The notes under the pieces were generated by a model. The model searched no databases and had not been told where the DNA came from. It worked only from the letters and a program-made list of their open reading frames with translations. DNA of 13,075 nucleotides from positions 1 to 13,075 of the forward strand of contig JAUVIJ010000027.1 of assembly GCA_030592835.1 (NCBI GenBank), read 5' to 3'. Source of the stretch: Candidatus Cloacimonadota bacterium. Lineage in GTDB: Bacteria > Cloacimonadota > Cloacimonadia > Cloacimonadales > TCS61. Both the position numbers and the translations under genes were made by a program. Shown here piece after piece: positions 1 to 6,674 of the stretch. The first letter of the stretch is position 1; each line of letters opens with the position of its first letter.

Positions 1-1194
1 CTTGAAGAAACTTATGGTGCACACAATTATCATCCCCTTCCTGTTGTTATTGCAAAAGGATCAGGAGCACTGGTCTGGGATCCCGAAGGTAATGAATATT
101 ACGATTTTCTTTCTGCTTATTCTGCTATTAATCAGGGGCATTGTCATCCGAGGATCGTTAATGCTCTGATCGACCAAGCCAGGATTCTTACTTTAACTTC
201 ACGCGCTTTTTTCAACAACAAACTGGGAGAATACGAAAAGTTTATTACCGAGTATTTCGGTTATGATATGATCCTTCCCATGAATACCGGTGCTGAAGCT
301 GTTGAAACTGCTATGAAACTATCCCGAAAATGGGGTTATGAAAAAAAAGGAATTCCGGAAAATAAAGCAGTTATTGTTTTCTGTGAACAGAATTTTCACG
401 GTCGAACCCTGGCTGCTATTTCTGCATCAACTGATCCTGATGCTTACGGAAATTATGGACCTTTCCTGCCCGGAATCAGGAAAATCCCTTATAATGATAC
501 CTCGGCTCTATCAAAGATTTTAAATGACGAGGGCAAAAATATTGCTGCTTTTATCGTCGAACCAATTCAGGGAGAAGCAGGTGTTTTTGTGCCGGATGAA
601 GGTTATCTTAAAAAATGTTATGATCTATGTAAACATCATAATGTTCTTTTCATTGCAGATGAAGTTCAGACAGGTATTGCCCGTACCGGCAAGTTAATTG
701 CATGTGAATGGGAATATGTACATCCTGATATTCTAATCCTGGGAAAAGCCATTTCCGGCGGTGTTTTGCCAGTCTCAGCGGTATTAGCTGATAAAGAGAT
801 AATGCTTGTTATCAAACCGGGTCAACATGGTTCTACCTTTGGTGGATTTCCACTTGCCTGCACTGTTGCCAAAACAGCTTTGGAAGTAATCAAAGATGAG
901 GATTTGATTGAAAAAGCCAATAGACTGGGAATAATTTTCAGAAGTGAATTAGCAAAGATAGAATCTCCCCTGATCAAGGAAATCAGGGGTAAAGGTTTGT
1001 TGAATGCTGTTGTCATCAAACCGACAAACGGGATCGAAGCCTGGGATATATGTGTAAAACTTAAAGATAATGGTGTCCTTGCCAAACCAACTCATCAGCA
1101 TATTATCAGATTCGCTCCACCCCTGGTAATCACCGAGAAACAGTTAAGAGATGCTTTAAAGAGAATCGAATCCACAATTATTGAAATAGTTTAA
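1..1194 (+). CDS. rocD: Ornithine aminotransferase (ornithine--oxo-acid transaminase), 5' end cut by window edge
   Basis: This PLP enzyme transfers the delta-amino group of ornithine to 2-oxoglutarate, giving glutamate semialdehyde and glutamate; it links arginine/ornithine to proline and glutamate in the cytoplasm. The open frame runs from base 1 with 397 codons and no start, so only roughly the first ten residues are missing compared with the usual length of about 400. The fragment begins just before the family signature YGAHNYHPLPVV and continues with AYSAINQGHCHP and LTLTSRAF, which separate this family from acetylornithine and GABA aminotransferases. The PLP-binding lysine is K249 in LGKAISGG, the aspartate contacting the pyridine nitrogen is D220 in ADEVQTG, and the conserved glutamate E192 lies in EPIQGEAG. 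Their spacing equals that in human OAT (D263, K292, E235). The C-terminal GKGLLNAVVIK and LAKPTHQHIIRFAPPL are also typical. It ends in TAA and is followed by its own terminator. Confidence 0.96.
   Translation, partial: LEETYGAHNYHPLPVVIAKGSGALVWDPEGNEYYDFLSAYSAINQGHCHPRIVNALIDQARILTLTSRAFFNNKLGEYEKFITEYFGYDMILPMNTGAEAVETAMKLSRKWGYEKKGIPENKAVIVFCEQNFHGRTLAAISASTDPDAYGNYGPFLPGIRKIPYNDTSALSKILNDEGKNIAAFIVEPIQGEAGVFVPDEGYLKKCYDLCKHHNVLFIADEVQTGIARTGKLIACEWEYVHPDILILGKAISGGVLPVSAVLADKEIMLVIKPGQHGSTFGGFPLACTVAKTALEVIKDEDLIEKANRLGIIFRSELAKIESPLIKEIRGKGLLNAVVIKPTNGIEAWDICVKLKDNGVLAKPTHQHIIRFAPPLVITEKQLRDALKRIESTIIEIV
967..989 (+). repeat. Perfect 8-bp inverted repeat inside rocD
   Basis: CCCCTGAT at 967-974 is the exact reverse complement of ATCAGGGG at 982-989, with a 7-nt loop. 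It lies wholly in coding sequence (around ESPLIKEIRGKG), and no T-run follows. It may be a chance consequence of codon choice; no function is claimed. Confidence 0.4.
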
Positions 1195-1231
1195 AATAAT
1201 AAAACTCAGTTAAGATCTAGGTTTAATAAAG

Positions 1232-1262
1232 CCACCCTGACTGCTTACGGGGTGGTTTTTAT
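1232..1262 (+). terminator. Rho-independent terminator after rocD
   Basis: CCACCC at 1232-1237 pairs with GGGTGG at 1250-1255 around a 12-nt loop and is followed directly by TTTTTATT. An A-rich stretch precedes the stem and could extend it by A-T pairs. The T-run ends only a few bases before the Shine-Dalgarno sequence of the next gene (about 1265-1270). The hairpin therefore also sits in the 5' leader of any transcript that reads into the ABC cassette. Confidence 0.8.
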
Positions 1263-1275
1263 TTTAGGAGAGAGA

Positions 1276-2172
1276 ATGAAAAAATTAATTGTTTTATTAC
1301 TACTTAGCTTATTTACAATTAGCTGCACAACACAGAAATCCAGTTTAAGAATCGGTGTTATCAAACCTTCGTTGAATTATCTTCCCTTGATTGTCGGTCT
1401 TGAAAAAGAAATAATCGATCCTGATCTGGTAGAGATCACCTATTTCAGTTCCGGGTGGGAAACCAACGAAGCTCTAGTCGCCCACAGGATCGATCTGGCC
1501 ATTATGCCCTTTACTTATGTCTGGATGGATGTTGCCCAGGGAAAAAAAATATATACACTATCATTTCTGGAAAGGGAAAGTGATGGAATTATAACCACAA
1601 CAGACATCTCCCGGCTGGAGCAACTAAATGGGAAAAAAATCGGTGTTCTCAGAGCATCCACTCTTGATCTCTTCGCTGAAGTTACTGCTGTTAGATATAA
1701 TCTGGATTTAGATTTTGTATATTTCAGAACTCCGATGGATATGGCTTCTGCTCTTGAATCAGGTAACGTAGACGCCCTGAGTTTTTATACACCTTCTATC
1801 TTCAATTTATCAGACGATTTTAGTATCCTTTACTGGTATAGTGAGGATTATCCGGAACACCCCTGTTGTAACCTTACAGCAAATTCCCAGGCAATCACTG
1901 ATAAGAATAATCTGATAAATAAGTTTAAAGCCCAACTTCATACCAGTTGCGAATTTATGGCGGAGAATCCCGAATTTGTGAATTCAATAGCATCTGATCA
2001 TTATCATATATCAACCGATATTGTCAGGCGTTCACTTCAGCATATGAAATACAAAATGGGGTTGGAATCCAAGGGTCGACAACTGGAATATTCCCTTGCT
2101 CAAGAGATGGTTAACAAAGGTTATCTTGAAAAATTAGTTGATCAGGAACAAGTATATTATGAAATGGAATAA
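1276..2172 (+). CDS. ABC importer substrate-binding lipoprotein, SsuA/THI5 (NMT1-like) type, probably thiamine or precursor
   Basis: Exported solute-binding protein of 298 residues. I chose ATG 1276 because TAGGAGA lies just upstream at proper spacing and it gives a clean lipoprotein signal: MKK, a run of Leu/Ile, then FTISC with the lipidated cysteine at C17. The in-frame GTG at 1252 falls inside the terminator stem and is unlikely. After the signal the mature protein starts LRIGVIKPSLNYLPL, matching the N-terminal strand of NMT1/SsuA-like binding proteins. Further family-like parts are IDLAIMPFTYVWMDVAQG, LNGKKIGVLRAS, ALESGNVDAL and the segment around HPCCNLTANSQAI. Such proteins deliver pyrimidine precursors, thiamine, sulfonates or nitrate. 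The ligand cannot be read from the sequence; the thiamine assignment rests on the thiamine pyrophosphokinase gene two places downstream. The 3' end overlaps the permease gene by 14 nt, which implies translational coupling. Confidence 0.85.
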   Translation: MKKLIVLLLLSLFTISCTTQKSSLRIGVIKPSLNYLPLIVGLEKEIIDPDLVEITYFSSGWETNEALVAHRIDLAIMPFTYVWMDVAQGKKIYTLSFLERESDGIITTTDISRLEQLNGKKIGVLRASTLDLFAEVTAVRYNLDLDFVYFRTPMDMASALESGNVDALSFYTPSIFNLSDDFSILYWYSEDYPEHPCCNLTANSQAITDKNNLINKFKAQLHTSCEFMAENPEFVNSIASDHYHISTDIVRRSLQHMKYKMGLESKGRQLEYSLAQEMVNKGYLEKLVDQEQVYYEME

Positions 2173-2878
2173 TTCGGCTCTTATCAGTTATATCATCCTT
2201 TTTCTGATCTTACTGCTGCTGGCTTCATCAGTATCGATAAAACTGGAAAATATTCTGGAATTTAAAATATCGATCGTATTACTTTTAACAGATTGTCTGA
2301 TTTCCTTTGTCCGGGTATTGATCCCAGTTATCGCAGCACTGATAACAGGTGTCTTGTCTGGATACATGATTTTCAGCCGGGTATCAATAAAGAAGATCTT
2401 CATGCCGGTGATCAATTTTTTCCGACAGATTTCACCTTTTGCCTGGCTGCCCTTCTCCATTATCTGGTTCGGTCTGGGTGAGTACCCGATCTTTTTTGTA
2501 TTATTCATCACTCTTCTCTTTCCAATAATTATCGCAGCCGAGGAGATTTTCTCCAGAATCACACAGGAGATAAGAGAAGAGGCCGAAGTAGCAGGAGCTT
2601 CGAGATTTTTTCTGTTCAGCCATATATATCTTCCATTATCGATCCCATCTCTGATAAATCTGTTCCGAATTATGTGGAGCCTGGGTTGGACATCCATAAT
2701 AGCAGCGGAAATGTTGGGCGTAAGCCAGGGATTGGGCTTCAGGCTTCTTGAATTCAGATACCTTATCCAACATGATAAAATGTTCTTTTACCTTTTAATT
2801 CTGGGTTTGATTGGAGTATCTTCAGATTTTTTGATCAGAACCTGGATGAAATATGTTTACAGGAAAATATTTTCCTGA
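2159..2878 (+). CDS. ABC importer permease, BPD (SsuC/TauC/ThiX-like) family
   Basis: Integral inner-membrane subunit of 239 residues that would form the translocation pore for the substrate handed over by the preceding lipoprotein. I chose ATG 2159, which has AGGAA about 10 nt upstream; a TTG at 2138 is in frame but has no better ribosome site. Hydrophobic segments lie near residues 8-25, 50-72, 94-106, 111-128, 172-190 and 208-225. The cytoplasmic EAA loop that docks onto the ATPase is clear at about 141-163 (EAEVAGASRFFLF then LPLSIPSL), with the conserved glycine G146 and prolines. FFRQISPFAWLPFSIIWFG is typical of the nitrate/sulfonate/pyrimidine-precursor permease branch. The gene overlaps the binding-protein gene by 14 nt. 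No ATP-binding subunit follows, so the complex must recruit one encoded elsewhere. Confidence 0.88.
   Translation: MKWNNSALISYIILFLILLLLASSVSIKLENILEFKISIVLLLTDCLISFVRVLIPVIAALITGVLSGYMIFSRVSIKKIFMPVINFFRQISPFAWLPFSIIWFGLGEYPIFFVLFITLLFPIIIAAEEIFSRITQEIREEAEVAGASRFFLFSHIYLPLSIPSLINLFRIMWSLGWTSIIAAEMLGVSQGLGFRLLEFRYLIQHDKMFFYLLILGLIGVSSDFLIRTWMKYVYRKIFS
2860..2877. repeat. 18-bp perfect palindrome at the permease stop codon
   Basis: CAGGAAAATATTTTCCTG is its own reverse complement over all 18 bases. It covers the last permease codons and two bases of the TGA stop (2876-2878), ahead of the thiamine pyrophosphokinase gene. It has no loop and no following T-run, so it is not a standard terminator. 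It may be a protein-binding site, an mRNA structure or chance. Confidence 0.5.
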
Positions 2879-2914
2879 TATATTTGAAGGAAGTTGGTCA
2901 GTAAAGGGATGAAT

Positions 2915-3544
2915 ATGAAAAACAGAGACTTTGTTATTGTTGCTAATGGTGAATCTCCCAATCCTGAAATTGTCAAACAGATCATGTTATCGGACCACAG
3001 AGTAGTCGCTGCAGACGGTGGTATTGTAAATTGTGATATTCTGGGATTGAAACCAGATATTATCATTGGTGATCTGGATTCGATAAATGGTGATCTTTTA
3101 CTAGCTTATCGATCTTCGGAAATAATCAATGATCCTGATCAGGAATCAACTGATCTGGAGAAAGCTCTGAACTATATAACTAAATATGATCCGAAGACGG
3201 TAAAAGTATTGGGTTGTTCCGGATTAAGAACCGATCATTTTCTGGGAAATATCCTGATCCTTCACAATCATTCCTTATCCAGTAAAATAGAGTATTATGA
3301 CAGATTCGGTAGAATCCGCATTCTGGATGAAGGTATTACCAGATTCCGGCTCCCCATGGGAACTGTGGTATCGATATTTGCTCTTTTACCGGTAACTGAA
3401 CTGAATCTGCAAGGTTTTCTTTATCCACTCTCTAACCGGGATATATCCTTATTATTCTATGGTATCAGCAATGTAACAAATTCTGAAACCTGCGTTGTTT
3501 CTTTTCAGGGAGGAAAATTAATTGTCTATAATAAAATGTTCTAA
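2915..3544 (+). CDS. thiN: Thiamine pyrophosphokinase
   Basis: Cytoplasmic enzyme that transfers pyrophosphate from ATP to thiamine to make thiamine diphosphate, the active cofactor. It is needed when thiamine itself is salvaged. I chose ATG 2915 (209 aa, normal for the family) because AAAGGG ends six bases before it. ATG 2909 abuts that site, and TTG 2894 has its purine run too close. Family motifs in order: ADGG at 33-36, GDLDS at 52-56 (Mg/pyrophosphate binding), DQESTDLEKAL from 75, GLRTDH at 103-108 followed by FLGNILIL, and the C-terminal GISN at 183-186 with SFQGGKLIV. The GLR triplet replaces the more usual GGR in the RxDH motif, a mild variation. The gene follows the permease by 36 nt on the same strand, so it is likely in the same operon, and it is the best clue to the transporter's substrate. 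Confidence 0.93.
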   Translation: MKNRDFVIVANGESPNPEIVKQIMLSDHRVVAADGGIVNCDILGLKPDIIIGDLDSINGDLLLAYRSSEIINDPDQESTDLEKALNYITKYDPKTVKVLGCSGLRTDHFLGNILILHNHSLSSKIEYYDRFGRIRILDEGITRFRLPMGTVVSIFALLPVTELNLQGFLYPLSNRDISLLFYGISNVTNSETCVVSFQGGKLIVYNKMF

Positions 3545-3666
3545 AATATATTTACTTTTTCAAGTGAATTACTGCAATCAATCGGGCAATATCCCTGAAA
3601 AAAATATCTTGCCTCAATGCTATTTGTTTTAATTGTTGCCTTTAATTGAAGATTAAGAAAGTTATC

Positions 3667-3673
3667 TGGAGGA
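3667..3673 (+). promoter_or_regulatory. Strong ribosome binding site for the TPR protein gene
   Basis: TGGAGGA lies four bases before ATG 3677 and fixes that start. The rest of the 132-nt gap from 3545 is AT-rich. I could not recognise a convincing promoter, terminator or small gene in it. Confidence 0.7.
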
Positions 3674-3676
3674 CAG

Positions 3677-5257
3677 ATGAAAAAAATAGCGATCATTCTT
3701 TGCGGTTTAATACTGGTTAACTTATTAGCAGCACAGGTTACAAGAATTGCTGTTCTGAATTTTGAGAAGAACGACCGTGAAAGCACTTATATCACAGATC
3801 GGTTAAAAAAATCCGATTTCGAAAATGTTTTCGCTGAATATGATAATCTGGAATTGATCAATATGAAAGATACAAAAAACGCTATGAAGGAGCTGGGTTA
3901 TAAAGATCCCTCCTACATGGGCAAGAACGAAATCTACACTCTGGGGAAAAAAATCGGTGCAGATGTTGTTATTATGGGTAATGTATCCATTAAGACTTCT
4001 ACCGAGTTCAAAATTTCTTCGACCATTTTCAGCATGAAATCCAAAGATGTTACTGCCCTGACTTTTAATGTAACCAAAGATACCGAAGAGCGGCGACAGG
4101 CATTGAAGGATAATCTTATAATGAAAATTGAAGAATTCAGTGGTGGAGAGATCGATAAACTATTGGGAATAGGAAAACAGCATTTCAACAGTAAAAACTA
4201 CGAAGCTGCCGAAGAAACCTTTCTTAATATTATTAATATGGATCCCCGCAACCTGGATTCTGCCTTTTACCTTGGATTGATCAACTATATCATCGAAAAA
4301 TACGATGTCTCGGAATTATATTATCTGAAAGCTTTGGATATCGATCCTGATAATAGAGACGTCCGTGATTATCTCAGCCAGACCTATTTAAAAATGAATA
4401 AGCAGGAAGAAGCCATTGAAGTACTTACTGAAATAGCTGAAAATGAAGAAGATAAGGAGATCTGGTTAAGGATCGGTTTCATTAATCAGGAGATAGAATA
4501 CCCTGATGAGGCTCAGACAGCTTTTGAAAATGCTCTTGAGATCGATTCTGAATATCCTGAAGGGCAGATAGCTCTTGCTTCGTTATTTTATGAACAGGAG
4601 ATATATGAAGAAGCTATCCCCTATTATGAACAAGCTTCTCAATCTTACCCAGACGATGACAGTATTCAGAAAAAACTGGCTTTTTGTTATAAAAAGGCCG
4701 GTCTTCTTGACAGCGCCATCGCTCAATATCAGTCTATTATAGCTGAACAGCCGGACAACTTCAAGGCTTATGTGAACCTGGCTAATGCATATAATGCTAC
4801 CGAACAGTATCAGAAAGCTCTTGAAACATCCTTTAAATTGAAGAATATTGCACCGGAAGATCCCCGTGTTTATATTCTTATAGCCAATGCCTATGGTTTA
4901 TTGAAAAATTATAATAATGCCGAACAGCAGGCGAAAACGGCTATAGACATGAATCCTGGACTTTATCAACCATACAGAATCCTGTCAGAAGTCTACCAAG
5001 CTCGGGGATATACAAAATATGAGGAGTATCTTAATCTGGAAGAAAGGTATAAAACTGCTTTCGGAAAGGAAGCGGATGATCTTCTTGTAGAAAGGGATCA
5101 AGCTAAGAATCAAGCTTATAACCTTTTCCTGCAGACCCAGAATTATCTGAATGATGCCAAGAAAAGAACTGATTCCCGAAATGAACTTAATTATATTTCC
5201 AGCAGGGAAGAATTATTAAAACAGCTTCTCGATGCTACGAAAAAGGATTTTTTCTAG
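3677..5257 (+). CDS. Exported protein with CsgG/TolB-like N-terminal domain and about eight TPR repeats
   Basis: I do not recognise a named gene. The 526-residue protein starts with a signal peptide (MKKIAIILCG, then a hydrophobic run to LLAA) and a likely signal peptidase I cut after A19, so it should be periplasmic. Residues 21 to about 135 resemble the CsgG/TolB-type alpha/beta domain often fused to TPRs: VTRIAVLNFEK, a helix, LELINM, then LGKKIGADVVIMGNVSI and a beta-rich part. From about 159 to 430 there are roughly eight tetratricopeptide repeats, for example 159-191 (KQHFNSKNYEAAEETF) and 293-326 (ALASLFYEQEIYEEAIPYY), each ending near a D/N-P turn. The last 90 residues are charged and probably helical. 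TPRs bind proteins, so a scaffold in envelope assembly is plausible but unproven. A 132-nt gap separates it from thiN, so it is probably its own transcription unit, ending at the hairpin 5268-5303. Confidence 0.85.
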   Translation: MKKIAIILCGLILVNLLAAQVTRIAVLNFEKNDRESTYITDRLKKSDFENVFAEYDNLELINMKDTKNAMKELGYKDPSYMGKNEIYTLGKKIGADVVIMGNVSIKTSTEFKISSTIFSMKSKDVTALTFNVTKDTEERRQALKDNLIMKIEEFSGGEIDKLLGIGKQHFNSKNYEAAEETFLNIINMDPRNLDSAFYLGLINYIIEKYDVSELYYLKALDIDPDNRDVRDYLSQTYLKMNKQEEAIEVLTEIAENEEDKEIWLRIGFINQEIEYPDEAQTAFENALEIDSEYPEGQIALASLFYEQEIYEEAIPYYEQASQSYPDDDSIQKKLAFCYKKAGLLDSAIAQYQSIIAEQPDNFKAYVNLANAYNATEQYQKALETSFKLKNIAPEDPRVYILIANAYGLLKNYNNAEQQAKTAIDMNPGLYQPYRILSEVYQARGYTKYEEYLNLEERYKTAFGKEADDLLVERDQAKNQAYNLFLQTQNYLNDAKKRTDSRNELNYISSREELLKQLLDATKKDFF

Positions 5258-5267
5258 GAACACAATA

Positions 5268-5303
5268 AAGTGAAAAACCCTTCCAATGAAGGGTTTTTCA
5301 CTT
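5268..5303. terminator. Bidirectional rho-independent terminator between the TPR gene and radA
   Basis: AAGTGAAAAACCCTTC at 5268-5283 pairs perfectly with 5288-5303 (GAAGGGTTTTTCACTT): a 16-bp stem with a CAAT loop. A run of five T's lies in the distal arm in either direction, so it can end transcripts from both converging genes. The radA stop codon (5298-5300) and its last lysine codon are inside the stem. Confidence 0.88.
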
Positions 5304-6659
5304 AATCAAAGATTTATACAGATCGCGAATATTTTTTAAATATTTAAAATTAAGATTCTCAGACTTTACTTTTCTGGAACCGGACATAAACACATTCACA
5401 TATCCCAATTTGCCAGTTTCTTTCAGTCTTTTATTTAGACCAGATACGGTTCTGATTTCCCCGTTAAGTCCAATTTCACCCAGGAACAAAGCTTTCTCTG
5501 GTAAAATCTTCTCCTTGTAACTGGAAATTATGGCTGCAGCAACTGCCAGATCAAGTGACGGTTCTAAGACTTTCATTCCTTCAGCAAGATTAAGAAAAAC
5601 ATCACTCATTCTCAGATTCAGAGCCAGTTGTTTTTCCAGAACGGCTAAAATCAAGGATAATTTCCGCTGATCGAATCCCAGCGAAACCCTTTGAGGAGTT
5701 CCATAACTGGCAGGTGAAACCAGCGCTTGAACTTCTACCAGAAAAGGTCGGCTGCCTTCGAGCATACAACCGATACTGATACCGGGATCAGCTATGAACT
5801 CCTTCAGAAAAATATGAGAAGGATCTCCGATCTCCATTAGACCCGAACCCGTCATTTCAAAAACACCGATCTCATTTGTAGGTCCGAACCGGTTTTTTGT
5901 AGTTCGTATCAATCTCAGTTGATCGTTCCCGCTTTTTTCAAAATAGAGAACCGTATCCACAATGTGTTCCAATATCTTGGGTCCAGCCACAATGCCTTCT
6001 TTGGTAACATGTCCAATCAAAATAAAAGGTATTTGAGAGGATTTTGCCACGGTAACAAAAGCTGCCGAACATTCTTTCAACTGATTAACACTACCTGGTA
6101 AACTATCGGATTCATCGGAATATATAGACTGGATAGAATCGATAATTGTCAGATCTGGTTTGGTCTTTATAATTGCTTCCAGAATCTCAGTCAGTGAATT
6201 ACTGATCACCAGGAGAAGATTATCATTTGCACATTGAATTCGATCTGCTCTCATTTTGATCTGTTGATCGCTTTCTTCTCCCGATATGTAAAGCACTGTT
6301 TTACCCTGAGAGGATATTTTACTTCCAGCCTGCATCATCAGTGTTGATTTTCCAATTCCCGGTTCTCCACCTACAAGGATAACCATACCTGGAGTGATAC
6401 CTCCGCCAAGAGTATTATCCAATTCTCTGATCCCGGTTTGTAACCTGGTCTTATGGGATAATTTGATAGCAGAAACTTTCCTGGGAATCGGATCAGATTG
6501 AGTTCTCTGTTTGTATAGTGAAGAAGTTTTCCGCTTTGATTTTTTCCTGCCGACAATTCGATCTGATTCCTGTAGACTGTTCCAGGCTCCGCATACCGGG
6601 CATCTACCAGACCATTTTGTCGTTTCCGAAACGCACTCACTGCAGAAAAAATATGTCAT
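5298..6659 (-). CDS. radA: DNA repair protein RadA (Sms)
   Basis: RecA-related, DnaB-like ATPase that promotes branch migration and processing of recombination intermediates. The 453 residues match the usual length. A four-cysteine zinc finger opens the protein (C6, C9, C20, C23). The Walker A motif is GGEPGIGKST at 97-106 with K104; Walker B is around TIIDS with D174. The RadA-specific KNRFG motif is at 255-259. The C-terminal third (about 290-453) is the Lon-protease-like domain with FLGEIGLNGEIR. ATG 6659 is preceded by TAAGGAA, which overlaps the ribF stop codon, 11 nt before the start. It is the last gene of the minus-strand operon, 15 nt after ribF, and ends inside the shared terminator. 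All key residues are present. Confidence 0.97.
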   Translation of the reverse strand: MTYFFCSECVSETTKWSGRCPVCGAWNSLQESDRIVGRKKSKRKTSSLYKQRTQSDPIPRKVSAIKLSHKTRLQTGIRELDNTLGGGITPGMVILVGGEPGIGKSTLMMQAGSKISSQGKTVLYISGEESDQQIKMRADRIQCANDNLLLVISNSLTEILEAIIKTKPDLTIIDSIQSIYSDESDSLPGSVNQLKECSAAFVTVAKSSQIPFILIGHVTKEGIVAGPKILEHIVDTVLYFEKSGNDQLRLIRTTKNRFGPTNEIGVFEMTGSGLMEIGDPSHIFLKEFIADPGISIGCMLEGSRPFLVEVQALVSPASYGTPQRVSLGFDQRKLSLILAVLEKQLALNLRMSDVFLNLAEGMKVLEPSLDLAVAAAIISSYKEKILPEKALFLGEIGLNGEIRTVSGLNKRLKETGKLGYVNVFMSGSRKVKSENLNFKYLKNIRDLYKSLIK

Positions 6660-6674
6660 TTTAATATCATTTCC

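Noticed and set aside
1195..1275. TPP (THI-box) riboswitch ahead of the thiamine-linked cassette
   Set aside because: The gap is about 80 nt and mostly a terminator; the CTGAGA and GAACCTGA-type core motifs are absent. ACCCTGA at 1234-1240 is part of the terminator stem and loop.
1252..1275. GTG start eight codons upstream of the binding lipoprotein
   Set aside because: It lies in the terminator stem, has no ribosome site and would put polar residues before the signal peptide.
2188..2697. 169-codon minus-strand frame opposite the permease
   Set aside because: It is the complement of a strongly supported membrane protein; no family motif is seen and the composition matches an antisense shadow.
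3545..3676. Promoter for the TPR gene
   Set aside because: TTG-containing hexamers such as 3624-3629 lack a matching -10 element at 16-18 nt; I could not defend a specific site.
3541..3786. Minus-strand open frame in the thiN/TPR gap
   Set aside because: It overlaps the start of the TPR gene, has no recognisable motif or good ribosome site, and reads like the complement of AT-rich sequence.
6656..6670. Four-codon micro-ORF (ATG ATA TTA AAA TGA) overlapping the radA start
   Set aside because: Its ATG touches the Shine-Dalgarno sequence, too close for efficient initiation; most likely chance in AT-rich DNA.
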